Notes: a model not told the origin generated them from the sequence alone. Counted from the first letter of the stretch, positions 40,995 to 51,600 are shown. The stretch is DNA of 64,000 nucleotides from Acetobacter okinawensis JCM 25146 (GCF_000613865.1 NZ_BAJU01000002.1:1-64000); one strand, 5' to 3'. Program-made: numbers and translations.

Positions 40995-41164
40995 AGCTAG
41001 GACAAGTTGACTGAGCGTAATAATTTTTTGTTACAACACTTTAAAAAATCGTTTCGGTGTCTATATAAAGCACATGAAATTCATTCCGGTTTGAATAGGG
41101 GCCGGAACAACACAGCCGGACGGGCCAAAGCTCTGGCCCACGGCAGAAAAGGAAGTTGAACGTC

Positions 41165-41578
41165 ATGGCACAGGCCGCAGAAAAGGCAGAGGATCTGGTC
41201 AAGACCCTGCGGGATACCGTTGTTGCACTGGTACGCGGAGAAGGGCCGGACCTGTCCGCCCGTCAGCTTGCTGTGTTTCTGACCTGCTATCTGGACGAGA
41301 GCGGGCATACGGTGCGTGGTCTGGCGGCAAGCCTGAACGTGTCCAAGCCTGCCATTACCCGCGCACTGGACCGCCTGAGCGAGCTGGATCTGGCACGCCG
41401 CAAGGTGGACCCGCTGGATCGTCGTTCCGTTCTGGTGCAGCGCACCCCCAAGGGCGCGTCCTACCTGAAGGAAATCCGTTCCATTATGGGCACCACCGTG
41501 CGTGATGCGGGCCAGAGCGCCCAGCAGGAACCCAAGGTTGCAACCGTGCGCCGCCTGCGCCGTGTTGCGGCAGCCTGA
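41165..41578 (+). CDS. MarR-type winged-helix transcriptional regulator
   Basis: 137 residues with a winged helix-turn-helix: HTVRGLAASLNVSKPAITRA is the recognition unit and KVDPLDRRSVLVQRTPKG the wing. MarR proteins usually repress efflux or stress genes; the target here is not evident. The ATG at 41165 has AAAAGGAAG nine bases upstream; a TTG three codons earlier is less likely. The C-terminal tail is basic. It ends at a long-stem terminator. Confidence 0.85.
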   Translation: MAQAAEKAEDLVKTLRDTVVALVRGEGPDLSARQLAVFLTCYLDESGHTVRGLAASLNVSKPAITRALDRLSELDLARRKVDPLDRRSVLVQRTPKGASYLKEIRSIMGTTVRDAGQSAQQEPKVATVRRLRRVAAA

Positions 41579-41612
41579 GCTGCCGATTTTATCCAGCCTG
41601 TAAGGCGGATTA

Positions 41613-41680
41613 AAGTTGCCCTGTTGCGGGGTGTGGCCATGTTCACGCATGGTCAAACCCGTGCGGCGGGCAACTTTTTT
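41613..41680 (+). terminator. Long-stem terminator after the MarR gene
   Basis: The arms AGTTGCCCTGTTGCGGG and CCCGTGCGGCGGGCAACT pair with a few mismatches and are followed by T6. Confidence 0.75.
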
Positions 41681-41735
41681 GTATTGGGGGCGTTGTTTTC
41701 GGTAACCTTGTCAATCAGGTAAAGGAAACCACCCC

Positions 41736-42179
41736 ATGCGTTTTTCTTCTGCTGTTGCTGCCGCCGCTCTGGCTGTTTCCTTTGGTGCTGTGTCCGCAGC
41801 GCAGGCGGCTGACGCCATGGGCGCCCCTACAGCCAAACTGACCCTGACCGCCAAATCGGCCGATATTGGGGTCGGGTATACGTGGGGGGAGGGTAAGCTG
41901 ACATATGGCGGCAAGACCCACACTTTCTCCATTACCGGGGGCACTATTGCCGCTGTTGGCTTTTCCAAGATCGAGGGCACGGGTACGGTTTATAACCTGC
42001 ACCGACTGAAGGATTTTGATGGCACTTATGCCGCTGCCCATGGTGAGGCCACGCTGGGGCAGGGTCTGGGGGGAGCGGTGCTGGAAAACAGGAATGGTGT
42101 GCGGATCAAGATCGAGACCATATCGCAGGGGGCAAGGCTTGCCGGGTCTGCGCAGGGGCTGACGTTTACACTCAAATAA
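41736..42179 (+). CDS. Small secreted protein, function unknown
   Basis: 147 residues with a clear signal peptide cleaved after AQAAD (about residue 25). The mature part is Gly/Thr-rich and probably all-beta (GVGYTWGEGKLTYGGKTHTF, then IEGTGTVYNLHRL). I do not recognise the family with confidence. It has a good ribosome site (AAAGGAAA) and stands alone between the MarR gene and the convergent glycosyltransferase gene. Confidence 0.7.
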   Translation: MRFSSAVAAAALAVSFGAVSAAQAADAMGAPTAKLTLTAKSADIGVGYTWGEGKLTYGGKTHTFSITGGTIAAVGFSKIEGTGTVYNLHRLKDFDGTYAAAHGEATLGQGLGGAVLENRNGVRIKIETISQGARLAGSAQGLTFTLK

Positions 42180-42200
42180 ATCTCTGGTGGGGCGAGCCGT

Positions 42201-43225
42201 TTACCACCTGCCAACAGGGTGTGTGCGGGTACGTGCAACGGCAAATGCGGTCCATGCCAGTTGGGGCAGCATAAGCAGGGCCAGCCCGCCTGCGCTGGTC
42301 CAGATATTGGCGGTGGGTGCTACAAGGCTGGCAATGGTGCATCCCCACAGGGTCATGCACCACTCCAGACCAGATACCACTGGGACTGGCACATGGCTGC
42401 GGTGCAGGATCTGGTAAAGATGTCCACGGTGTGCGCGTAGGAGCGGGTGCCCAGCACAACCACGCCGGATGAGTGTGAACACTACATCATAAATCAGTGG
42501 AAACAGCAGCGCCGGCCCAAGCAGCCAGCCACCGGGCAGCGTTGTGTGGCTGGCAATATACAGCGCTGCGGTGCCAGCAAGCAGGCCGCATCCCTGACTG
42601 CCAACATCCCCCATAAAAATCCGGGCATGAGGGAAGTTGAAAGGCAGAAAGCCAAGCAGGCTGCAGGCCAGAAGCAGGGATGGCCATTGGAGCTCCGGCA
42701 CCCCAAAAGTCGGGGCAACAACGGCCAGCGCCACAGCAGCACAGCTCAGGCAGCCGGAAATAAGCCCGTTGAGCCCATCCATGAAGTTGGTGGCATTGGT
42801 CATGAAAATCAGCCAGAGCACGGAGAGTATGGCCCCCGTTAAAGGTGTTGGCCAACTCAGGCTTATGCCGCCCCCCACCACCATGCACGCGGCGGCGGTT
42901 TGTGCTGCCAGTTTAATGGTTGGAGGCCATTGGTACAGGTCATCCAGCCATGACACACTGCACAGGAGCACAAGGGCGCAGGCGGTTAGAATACAGCTCA
43001 AAGAGAGCACCGGCTGCCCTGTCAGCAACTGCATAAGCGGGAAAAATAGCCCGAATGCCACCATAACCCCGATTCCTCCCCCTTTGGGTGTGGGGGTGGC
43101 ATGTGCGCTGCGGTGCACGGGGTGGTCCATGATTGCCAGCCGATCATGCGCCGAACAAGGGCAGCGCACAGCCATGTTGCGCAAAACAGACAGGAAAATG
43201 CCAGAGCGTAGAAAAAAAAAGGCAT
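42201..43225 (-). CDS. WecA/MraY-like undecaprenyl-phosphate sugar-1-phosphate transferase (one frameshift)
   Basis: A GT4-family polytopic enzyme starting a lipid-linked glycan. It has LAIMDHPVHRSAHATPTPKGGG with the DxP and PTPKGGG motifs, then TNATNFMDGLNGL (substrate/Mg binding) and ARIFMGDVGSQGCGLL (the D-x-G-S active-site loop). The natural N-terminus MPFFFYALAFSCLFCATWL is in a different frame; one extra C at 43140-43141 joins it as RRMIGLAIMDHP. Repaired length is about 342 residues. It is divergent from the dehydratase and aminotransferase genes, with which it likely shares a pathway. Confidence 0.87.
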
Positions 43226-43280
43226 GAAATAAGGCCATTGTCCGGTTAGGCTGCTTCTAGGATGTCAGGGGCTGGGCTAT

Positions 43281-45308
43281 ATGTGCAGGATCATGGTATC
43301 GCAACCTTCTCAACTCCAGCATCACTATCCAAGATTTTGGCCGTTGAACAGGATTGCTGTTAATATCCTGCTTGATGGCGCGCTGGCAGCGCTGGCGGCC
43401 CCTCTGGCCCGCTGGCTGGCAGCCCCGCAGGATGGTCTGCTCCACCCGTTGTGGTTTTTGGCTGGTGGGGGTGTTTCTCTGGCAGTGAGCGGGATTCCAT
43501 TCAGAATTCCGCAGCAATACTGGCGTTTTTCCGGTGTTTCGGACCTGCTGGGTATTGCCGGTGCATCTGTTGCAAGTGCGCTGCTGTTTTCTGTCGGGTT
43601 GGTGTGGGCTGGCTTCCCGCTCCCGAGCGAGGCTTTTCCCGTTATTTACGCCATGGTTCTGCTCATTCTGTTGGGTGGGTCGCGTGTTTCCCTTCGTGTG
43701 GCGCACAGGCTTGTGGCCCGGCGGGAGGGGCGGCAGCGCGTGGTGCTGATCGGGACGGCCAATACGGCTGATCTTTACCTGATGGCGCTTGAACGCAACC
43801 ATGACATGAATATCCGCGTCGTGGGGCTGGTGGGGCTTAAGCAGCAGGCTGGGCAGCGCATTCAGAATGTACCGATTCTGGGCCATGTGCAGGAAATATC
43901 GCTCGTGCTGGAACGGATGCGCAAGGCGGGGAGCCTGCCCAAGGCTCTGGTTGTTGCGGACCCCGCCTTTAAGGGGCAAGCGCTCAGCCGGGTGCTGGCT
44001 GTGGCGGCCGATTACGGGATTGCCGTGCTCAGAACCCCCGTGATGACCGAACTTACGCCCGCTGACCAGGTGCACTTGCGACCCATCCCGATTGAAGATC
44101 TGCTTAACCGTCCGCAGGTATCTCTCGATCATGCGGGCATGGAGCGTCTGATCAGGCAGCGCACAGTTATGGTGACCGGGGCGGGGGGCACTATCGGGTC
44201 AGAACTGGTACGCCAGATCGCTCAGCTTGGGCCTGCCTGTCTGGTTCTGCTTGACCATGGTGAGTTCGCGCTCTGGCAGATTGATGTGGAACTGGCCGAT
44301 TGTGCGCCGGATATTCCACGTCAGGTCGTTGTGGCTGATGTCCGTGATGAAGAGCGGATGGACGCCGTTATGGCACATTTCAAGCCTGATCTGGTGTTTC
44401 ATGCCGCAGCCCTCAAACATGTGCCGATCGTGGAGGCAAACCCGGAGGAAGGGGTGCTGACCAATGTGCACGGCACACGGGTCGTGGCCGATGCCGCCGC
44501 CCGGTATGGAGCGGGCGCCATGGTGGTTATTTCCACCGACAAGGCGGTCAATCCATCCAGTCTGATGGGAGCCTCCAAGCGTGCGGCGGAAATGTACTGT
44601 CAGGCGCTCGATATTCAGGCCCGTGCAGCAGGAGCCGGTGGGGGCATGCGCTGCATTACGGTCCGGTTTGGCAATGTGCTGGGGTCAACGGGGTCTGTGG
44701 TGCCACTGTTCCAGAGGCAGCTGGAGCGGGGCGGACCGCTGACCATCACGCATCCGGAAATGCGGCGCTACTTCATGACCGTGCCGGAGGCCGTGGGGCT
44801 TGTTTTGCAGGCCAGTGTGCGCGGGACATCCGGGGTCGGAGCGACCGGCACGGATGATCTGCTCCGCCACGGTGGCATTTTTGTGCTGGATATGGGGGAG
44901 CCGGTAAAAATAGTTGATCTGGCACGGCAGATGGTGCGCCTTGCCGGGCTTAAACCGGACGAGGATGTGGCCATTCATTTTACTGGCCTGCGTGCGGGGG
45001 AAAAACTGTACGAGGAGCTGTTCCACGGACGTGAGGCTCCGGTGCCGACCGATGCGCCGGGTCTGTTCATGGCCACTCCCCGCGTGGTGGAGCTGGCAGA
45101 TGTGCGTGCAGCGGTTGACCAGATTACCCTCCATGCCCGCCGTGGAGAGGTGGGTGCAGCGTTACAGGTCCTGTGCCAGCTTGTGCCGGAATTTGACCAT
45201 AACCCTCATGGAGAAGTACGCTCCCTGGCACCGGCTGGTGCAAAATCCTCCGATGCTGTAAGGAACGAACAGATAAAGGCCGATGGTACGGAGCAGATGG
45301 CACCATGA
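43281..45308 (+). CDS. Nucleotide-sugar 4,6-dehydratase, CapD/FlaA1/WbpM type
   Basis: 675 residues. The N-terminal part has hydrophobic helices (residues about 25-120) and a first nucleotide-binding-like domain. The C-terminal catalytic SDR domain has the NAD motif VTGAGGTIGSEL and the modified active site STDKAVNPSSLMGASK, where Met replaces Tyr as in PglF/WbpM. The C-terminal FTGLRAGEKLYEELF is a hallmark of this group. It probably turns UDP-GlcNAc into the 4-keto-6-deoxy sugar. The stop overlaps the start of the aminotransferase gene, so the two are coupled. The start could also be the ATG at 43293. Confidence 0.92.
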   Translation: MCRIMVSQPSQLQHHYPRFWPLNRIAVNILLDGALAALAAPLARWLAAPQDGLLHPLWFLAGGGVSLAVSGIPFRIPQQYWRFSGVSDLLGIAGASVASALLFSVGLVWAGFPLPSEAFPVIYAMVLLILLGGSRVSLRVAHRLVARREGRQRVVLIGTANTADLYLMALERNHDMNIRVVGLVGLKQQAGQRIQNVPILGHVQEISLVLERMRKAGSLPKALVVADPAFKGQALSRVLAVAADYGIAVLRTPVMTELTPADQVHLRPIPIEDLLNRPQVSLDHAGMERLIRQRTVMVTGAGGTIGSELVRQIAQLGPACLVLLDHGEFALWQIDVELADCAPDIPRQVVVADVRDEERMDAVMAHFKPDLVFHAAALKHVPIVEANPEEGVLTNVHGTRVVADAAARYGAGAMVVISTDKAVNPSSLMGASKRAAEMYCQALDIQARAAGAGGGMRCITVRFGNVLGSTGSVVPLFQRQLERGGPLTITHPEMRRYFMTVPEAVGLVLQASVRGTSGVGATGTDDLLRHGGIFVLDMGEPVKIVDLARQMVRLAGLKPDEDVAIHFTGLRAGEKLYEELFHGREAPVPTDAPGLFMATPRVVELADVRAAVDQITLHARRGEVGAALQVLCQLVPEFDHNPHGEVRSLAPAGAKSSDAVRNEQIKADGTEQMAP

Positions 45309-46441
45309 GCAGTTCAGACGACAGGCCCATTGCGTTTCTTGATCTTGCAGCCCAGCAGGAGCGGATAGGGCCAGCGCTCCGCCAGCGTCTGGATGCCGTT
45401 CTGGCGCACTGCCGGTTTGTTATGGGGCCAGAGGTTACAGAGCTTGAGGGACGTCTGGCGGCATGGGCAGGTGCGCGTGAGTGCGTAGGTGTTTCTTCCG
45501 GCACGGATGCGCTCCAGATTGTTATGATGGCCGAGGGGATTGGTCCGGGGGATGCAGTATTCCTACCGGCCTTTACTTACACGGCTACGGCGGAAGTGCC
45601 CTTGGTGCTGGGAGCTACGCCCGTATTTGTGGATGTGGACCCTAGAACATTCCAGATTGACCCTGAACACCTGCGCAGTCGTATTCAGGCGGTGCGGGCT
45701 GCTGGTAAACTGAGGCCCCGCGCCATTGTCGGGGTGGACCTGTTTGGCCAGCCTGCTCCGTGGCCGGAATTGCGGGCCATCGCCCAGCATGAAGGTCTGT
45801 TTCTTATGGCGGACTGCGCGCAGTCCTTTGGAGCGGAACTGGCAGGTAAACCACTGGGGCGCGAGGCTACGGCGACGACCCTGTCCTTTTTTCCTTCCAA
45901 GCCTTTGGGGGGGTATGGCGATGGTGGCGCTATTCTGACTGACGATCCTGAGCGTGCCGCAATTTACCGCTCCTTACGCACGCACGGCGAAGGCACAACC
46001 CGGTACGAGGTGCTGCGCACGGGTATGAATGGTCGGCTGGATACCCTGCAGGCCGCAGTCCTGCTGGCCAAGCTGGATTTTTTTAAACAAGAGCTGGCCC
46101 GGCGGGATGCCATTGCGGCGCAGTATGATGCAGGTCTTGGCGGGCATGTGCAGGTGCCTGCACGTGTGGCTGATAGCCGGAGTGCATGGGCTATTTATGC
46201 TATTCTTGTTGGCTGTGCAGAAGAAAGAGAGCACCTTCAGGCCCGCCTGAAAGACAGAGGGGTGCCTTCGGCTATCTATTACCCTTTGCCACTGCATAAA
46301 CAGCCTGCCTACCGCGACCACCATGATGGGGCGGTTCTTCCTGTTTCTGATGATCTGGCACAGCGTATTCTGGCGCTGCCTATCCATCCAGAACTGACCG
46401 ATCAAGATGTGGCGCGTGTTATTGCCGCAGTAAAAGGGTAA
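45305..46441 (+). CDS. DegT/DnrJ/EryC1/StrS family sugar aminotransferase
   Basis: 378 residues, a PLP enzyme that aminates keto-sugars. The PLP lysine sits in LSFFPSKPLGGYGDGGAI. VGVSSGTDALQIVMMAEGIGPGD and ADCAQSFGAEL complete the cofactor site. Together with the preceding dehydratase this would give a 4-amino-4,6-dideoxy sugar, as in PglE-type pathways. It starts within the dehydratase stop (ATGA). Confidence 0.92.
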   Translation: MSSSDDRPIAFLDLAAQQERIGPALRQRLDAVLAHCRFVMGPEVTELEGRLAAWAGARECVGVSSGTDALQIVMMAEGIGPGDAVFLPAFTYTATAEVPLVLGATPVFVDVDPRTFQIDPEHLRSRIQAVRAAGKLRPRAIVGVDLFGQPAPWPELRAIAQHEGLFLMADCAQSFGAELAGKPLGREATATTLSFFPSKPLGGYGDGGAILTDDPERAAIYRSLRTHGEGTTRYEVLRTGMNGRLDTLQAAVLLAKLDFFKQELARRDAIAAQYDAGLGGHVQVPARVADSRSAWAIYAILVGCAEEREHLQARLKDRGVPSAIYYPLPLHKQPAYRDHHDGAVLPVSDDLAQRILALPIHPELTDQDVARVIAAVKG

Positions 46442-46455
46442 GAAAGACAGTTTTT

Positions 46456-46920
46456 ATGCGTAAAGAAACAGCATTTATCATTGGATTTCTGGTTCTGACG
46501 ATCAGCACATCGGTCGCTATCTGGACTTTTGCCCTGCCCAACTTCAAACCTGTTTCGTTCCCTCAGGTGGCCAGTGCCGTTATAGATGTCGGGCCCATGC
46601 ACCACCAGAGAGCTTTGGAAAAGGATGAGGTGGCTGATCTGAATAAATGGCTGGACGGGCATAAATCTGGCTGGGGGCCATTAAGTCGCACACCACCATC
46701 TTCTGGCGATTCTCATCTTTTTCTCAAGGATGCGCAGGGCAAAGATGTGCTGACCCTGACTCTATGGACGGGAATCAGCGCCGCAGACTGGAATGCAACC
46801 GTGTTTGTGGAATCTCCGGATGGATCATGGGTGCGGTCGGAAACATTCTCCAACAAAGACTTTGCGCCATTGCGTCTGATGGTGGACCGGTATCCGTTTA
46901 AGCATTCCAGTTTTCCATGA
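46456..46920 (+). CDS. Small membrane-anchored protein, function unknown
   Basis: 154 residues. One N-terminal hydrophobic helix (residues about 6-26) is followed by a soluble, presumably periplasmic domain rich in Trp and Asp (DLNKWLDGHKSGWGPLSRT, then LTLTLWTGISAADWN). I do not recognise the family. It follows the aminotransferase by 14 bases and so is probably the last gene of that operon. Confidence 0.65.
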   Translation: MRKETAFIIGFLVLTISTSVAIWTFALPNFKPVSFPQVASAVIDVGPMHHQRALEKDEVADLNKWLDGHKSGWGPLSRTPPSSGDSHLFLKDAQGKDVLTLTLWTGISAADWNATVFVESPDGSWVRSETFSNKDFAPLRLMVDRYPFKHSSFP

Positions 46921-47442
46921 GAATGTATGGAATATTCGTTAGTTTTTTAGATATCTAATAGAGTAAAAAAGTTTTTTTGTTTGGGTTTTCTGGTTGTGGA
47001 TTTATCGGCAAGGAGGGGGCGGATATTCCCTTTTTTGCCGCCACGCGCAGGGAGTTTTGTTTCTTTTCTAAAATATAGTGTATTAAATTTTTTTAATTCT
47101 TGAAGAATATTATTTTTATCTGAGAAAATACGGTGTGGAGATGTTTTGATCCGATTGTATGTTTTTTGGATTATTGAATTTATTTTTTGATCGTTTTGTG
47201 GAATAATCAAAAGTTAAGATTTGCATGGGTTCAATGATGTATTTTTTGTTTGTATGATATAGAAAAAACACACTAGTCTATTTTGTATGATTTTTGAATA
47301 TAGTGAATTTTTCAGTAAATTTGTACCGTAGAGAGGGACTGTTCTTTGTGAACTGTTCGTAATGCGGTATCGTTAACCAACAGCGCGTAGAAGTTTTTAA
47401 ATAAATTTCGTACTGCGCAACGATAGGATAGAGGAGGCAGTG
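46921..47442. other. AT-rich intergenic region upstream of the bcs genes
   Basis: About 520 bases with base composition far more A+T-rich than its surroundings, with many T-runs. I see no coding sequence I would defend. The bcs promoter is probably near the right end; GAGGAGG at 47431-47437 is the ribosome site of the first gene. It could hold control sites for the cellulose operon. Confidence 0.5.
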
Positions 47443-47871
47443 ATGGGTTTTCCACTTGTCGATGCAGTACTTGCCAAAGTTTCTAGCCAGCCATCAAGCA
47501 GCGCAGACGATATTTCCGGCCTCAGGGTTGCTGTGCAGGAACCGGATCTGAAATATAAAGAGTTTGATAACCTTGCGAGCCTGCCTGATGTTGAAGCCCC
47601 TGTCGGGCGGAGGGTCAAAGAGGCTTCTCAACCGGTTGCAACTGCTCCGGTTAAAGATGCTCTTGCTGAAATACTGACCTCTGTAAAAACAGAGGCTCCC
47701 GTGGAAGCTGAGGTCCGTCAAAAACCCGTCAATTCTCCTTCTCCCAAATCTTCAGAGAGTGACGTTGAGATAAAATCCCAGCAACAGTCTTTGCGGGATG
47801 TTTTTGCTTTCCTTGCGGGAAAGCGGGACCAACTCCGGCCTGCTTCCAATTTGTCGGATATTTTCCGCTAA
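47443..47871 (+). CDS. Cellulose-operon accessory protein, BcsP/BcsO-like (tentative)
   Basis: 142 residues, acidic and disordered-looking, rich in Pro, Ser, Val and Glu in the middle (residues about 55-110). A short C-terminal conserved-looking segment reads LRDVFAFLAGKRDQ, followed by ASNLSDIFR. Position directly before bcsQ and the Pro-rich layout with a C-terminal helix match the small BcsO/BcsP accessory proteins that accompany BcsQ. The match is by architecture, not clear homology. It has a strong ribosome site, GAGGAGG, six bases before the ATG at 47443. Confidence 0.5.
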   Translation: MGFPLVDAVLAKVSSQPSSSADDISGLRVAVQEPDLKYKEFDNLASLPDVEAPVGRRVKEASQPVATAPVKDALAEILTSVKTEAPVEAEVRQKPVNSPSPKSSESDVEIKSQQQSLRDVFAFLAGKRDQLRPASNLSDIFR

Positions 47872-47915
47872 TTGTTGAAAATGTTGGTTCGACACTTTTT
47901 GATAGAGTACTTCGT

Positions 47916-48677
47916 ATGCCCTTGATTTGCTGTGTTTCACCAAAAGGGGGCGTCGGCAAAACCATGATTGCAGCCAATCTGGCTGCCAGTCTGGCTAAAA
48001 AACGGCATTATCATGTAGTGGCCGTGGACCTGGACCCGCAGAACATGCTGCGTCTCCACCTTGGTGGGGATGTGGCTGATGAGCAGGGTTTTGTAAAATC
48101 TGTCGGGAATTTCGAATCATGGGAGGCAGCCCTTAAGGAAGACCGCAAGAGTGGCGTGGTCACTTTGCCTTATGGCCAGCTTTCTGCAGGGAAAAGCATT
48201 AAAAAAGACAGTATTATCAGGCAACAGCCTGAATTGTTATGGAAGCCGCTGGTAAAGATGGCTGAGTCTCCACGCATTGTGGTTGTGGTGGATACACCTC
48301 CGGGGCCTTCTGTCATGTTGCAGGCCATTTTGCCCCATGTGGATCTGCTGCTGACTATTCTTGCGGTGGATGCGGCCTCTGCAGTGCTGTATTCCAATAT
48401 TGCTGCGCGAAAAATCTATTCAGAAGTCCGCAATGTGCGCCGTGGGTATGTATTAAACCAGTTCGACCCGATGACCAGATTGGGGCGCTCTATCTGTTCC
48501 GGTCTGTCTGAAAAAATAGGTCAGGCGCTTTTTGGTGTTGTGCATCGGGACGAATATGTGGGGGAAGCACTGGCCATGCAGCAGCCAGTGCCAGACTATG
48601 CACCTTTATCTCGTGCTGCGGCCGATCTGAATAATCTTTCAGAACGGGTCCATCGTTATCTGGAAGCACGTTCATGA
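47916..48677 (+). CDS. bcsQ: BcsQ, ParA/MinD-like ATPase of cellulose biosynthesis
   Basis: 253 residues. The deviant Walker A motif SPKGGVGKTMIAANLAA is at the N-terminus, DLDPQNMLRLHLG follows, and the Walker B-type region is VVVVDTPPGPSVML. This is the BcsQ (YhjQ) branch of ParA ATPases, which help place or assemble the cellulose synthase at the cell pole. The stop codon overlaps the bcsAB start (ATGA), so translation is coupled. Confidence 0.9.
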   Translation: MPLICCVSPKGGVGKTMIAANLAASLAKKRHYHVVAVDLDPQNMLRLHLGGDVADEQGFVKSVGNFESWEAALKEDRKSGVVTLPYGQLSAGKSIKKDSIIRQQPELLWKPLVKMAESPRIVVVVDTPPGPSVMLQAILPHVDLLLTILAVDAASAVLYSNIAARKIYSEVRNVRRGYVLNQFDPMTRLGRSICSGLSEKIGQALFGVVHRDEYVGEALAMQQPVPDYAPLSRAAADLNNLSERVHRYLEARS

Positions 48678-51600
48678 AACTGTCTGATCGGCTGAGCAAT
48701 CTGTTCCGTGTTGATCGGGGTGTTCACAAAGCGCTTGCAGCTTTTCTGCTGTGTTTTTCCATTGTCGGATTTTTTGTTGTTACGTTGTCTTTCCTGTCAG
48801 CGGGTGGACAGCTTATTGTCGGCATTGCCGGAATTATTGCATTTTTCATTATAAATCGCCGCAAGGATGATACGGCTACACTGTATTTAAAAATACTCTC
48901 ACTAGCTGTGTCTTTTAGATATCTGGCCTGGCGGATGATTGATACGCTGGTATTTCAAACGACATTTCAGGCGATTTTGGGCATTATTCTGCTTTCGGCA
49001 GAAGCCTATGCGTTTATGATGCTGTTACTGATTTATTTTCAAACAGTACATCCATTGGAAAGAAAGCCAGCACCTCTGCCGGACAATTCTGACCAATGGC
49101 CAAGTGTAGATGTTTATATTCCTACGTATAATGAAGACCTGAGTATTGTGCGGGTGACCGCGTTGGCCTGCGCTCCATGGACTGGCCACCAGATAAGCTG
49201 AATGTTTTTATTCTGGATGACGGTCACCGCGATGAGTTCCGGCAGTTTGCTGAGTCCGCGGGGATCGGTTACATCAGCCGCGCAGACAATTCCCATGCCA
49301 AAGCAGGTAATCTCAACCACGCCCTCAGCCTGACGGATGGTGAGATGATCGCAATTTTTGACTGCGATCACGTGCCATGCCGTGCCTTTTTGCAAACCAC
49401 AATGGGCTGGTTTGTGACCGACCCCAGTGTTGGTCTGCTGCAAACACCGCATCATTTTTACTCCCCGGATCCGTTCCAGAGGAATCTGGCCAATGGCATG
49501 CGCGTGCCACCGGAAGGCAACAGTTTTTACGGCCTGCTGCAACCGGGTAATGACTTTTGGAACGCGTCGTTTTTTTGCGGCTCCTGCGCTGTTATCCGGC
49601 GTGATGCGTTGATGGAAGTCGGCGGGATTGCCACAGAAACCGTAACTGAGGATGCGCATACGGCCCTTAAACTGCAACGCCGTGGCTGGTCTACAGCATA
49701 CCTTAGTCTGCCGCTTGCCGCGGGGCTGGCGACTGAGCGCCTGATCCTGCACATTGGTCAGAGAATGCGATGGGCCCGCGGTATGATCCAGATTTTACGT
49801 ACCGACAATCCGTTTACAGGTCCGGGTCTGAAGTTGCCGCAGAGAATCTGCTATTTTTCGGCTATGGCAGGTTTTCTGTTTGCTATTCCCCGTCTGGTGT
49901 TTTTAACGTCCCCCATATGTTTTCTGGTGTTCAACCAGACACTGATTGCTGCGTCTCCCATGGCGCTCTGTGCTTATGTTTTGCCGCATTTCTTTCATTG
50001 TATCTGCACATCAGCGCGCATGAACGGGAACTGGCGGTACTCGTTCTGGGGTGAAATATACGAAACAACGCTGGCGACATTTCTGGTGCGCGTCACGCTG
50101 GTGACAATGCTTTTTCCCAAGCTTGGCAAGTTTAATGTGACGGATAAAGGCGGGACAATCAAACAGGCTTATCTGGACTGGCAGGCCGTTTATCCCAATG
50201 TCATTTTAAGCGGATTTCTGTTTATGGGCATGCTTTACGGCTTTTACCGGCTGTTCATGTTCCATAACTCCCAGGTTGTATTTAATGCATTGTGGTTGAA
50301 TGAAGTCTGGATCAGCATCAGCATTCTTACTCTTCTGCTGGCTATTGCCGTAGGGCACGAATCCCGCCAGGTACGGGGCAAGGCGCGTATTCAGGTGCGT
50401 CTGCCGGTGACGCTGCGTTCTGAAGGCGGTCAGTTGCTGCCGACACATATTATGGATGTGTCCACCGGGGGCTGTCAGGTTGAGGTTACGGAAAGCACAC
50501 TGAATGAGTGGAAAAATGGCCAGATTGTCCATGTGTTTACTGAAGAAGGTTGCCTGAAGGGCGAAATTATATGGGTGGGCAAGCAGTCAATCGGGCTGGA
50601 TTGGCGCTACGATTCCCTACGTCATGAGGCGGAAGTGGTCCGGTTTGTTTTTGGGCGGGCAGACGCGTGGGTGGATTGGGGGCACTACCCACCAGATCGG
50701 CCTTTGCGTAGCCTGTGGCTTGCAGTAAGCAGCATTGTCAGCCTGTTCCGTTTTGAGGAAAAACCGGGTGCTGCAAGCCAGAAGCTTCCTCCTTCCAAAT
50801 CCAAGGTCCAGCCTCGTCGTTCCCCTGTTGTTGAAAAAAAACCGGAAAGAAAAGCCGTGATTGTCGCACCCAAGAAAAAAACAGCGACATTGTGTCTTTT
50901 CCTGCTCGGTACGGCTCTGCCGGCTGTTGGCTGGGCACAGCAGCCGCTCGGGGGTGCGCCAGCTGTTGCCGCCGCCGCTGCGCCACCGGCGGCGCAACGC
51001 AGGCTGTACCGCCTGCCCCATCTGACTCTCCAGTAGCTGACGGAGAGCCGCCGCTCCCTACGGTGAATGCAGCAGACCCTGCCTCTGCGGTGCAGGACCA
51101 GTCCTCGCAGGGGGCGCAGGCACCAGGCCTGACGTTTGGTGCACCTGTAGCAGATGCAGCGCCTGCTCTGGTTGGTGTAAATAAGAAAACCTGGAGCCTG
51201 AAGGAGCTGGGAGCAGGAGATACCCTGATGATGACGCCCTTTGCGTCTATTCAGGGGATTACGTTTGGTCTGCCCAAAGGCGAGCTGGTAACAGACGCAG
51301 AGCTTGTCCTGTCTGGTGCTCTTTCTCCCTCATTGTTGCCAACTGTCAGCAGCATTACCATCCGGCTGAATAACCAGTATGTGGGCACAATTCCGGTCAC
51401 GCCGGGAAAATCAGCTTTTGGGCCGGTTAAGTTTACCGTTAACCCTTTCTTTTTCCTGTCCAAGAATGTTGTAAACTTCAGCTTTGCGGGCCAGTACACG
51501 GCTACCTGCGGTAATGAAATCAGCCCGTTCTCTGGGGACAGATTTCCGGGCAGTCGCAACTCTCCATTACCACGGCACCTTTGCCGCCAAAGCGTTACCT

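Noticed and set aside
46947-47210. Minus-strand 87-codon Lys/Asn-rich frame in the AT-rich gap
   Set aside because: TTG start without a ribosome site, composition simply mirrors the T-runs, no family resemblance.
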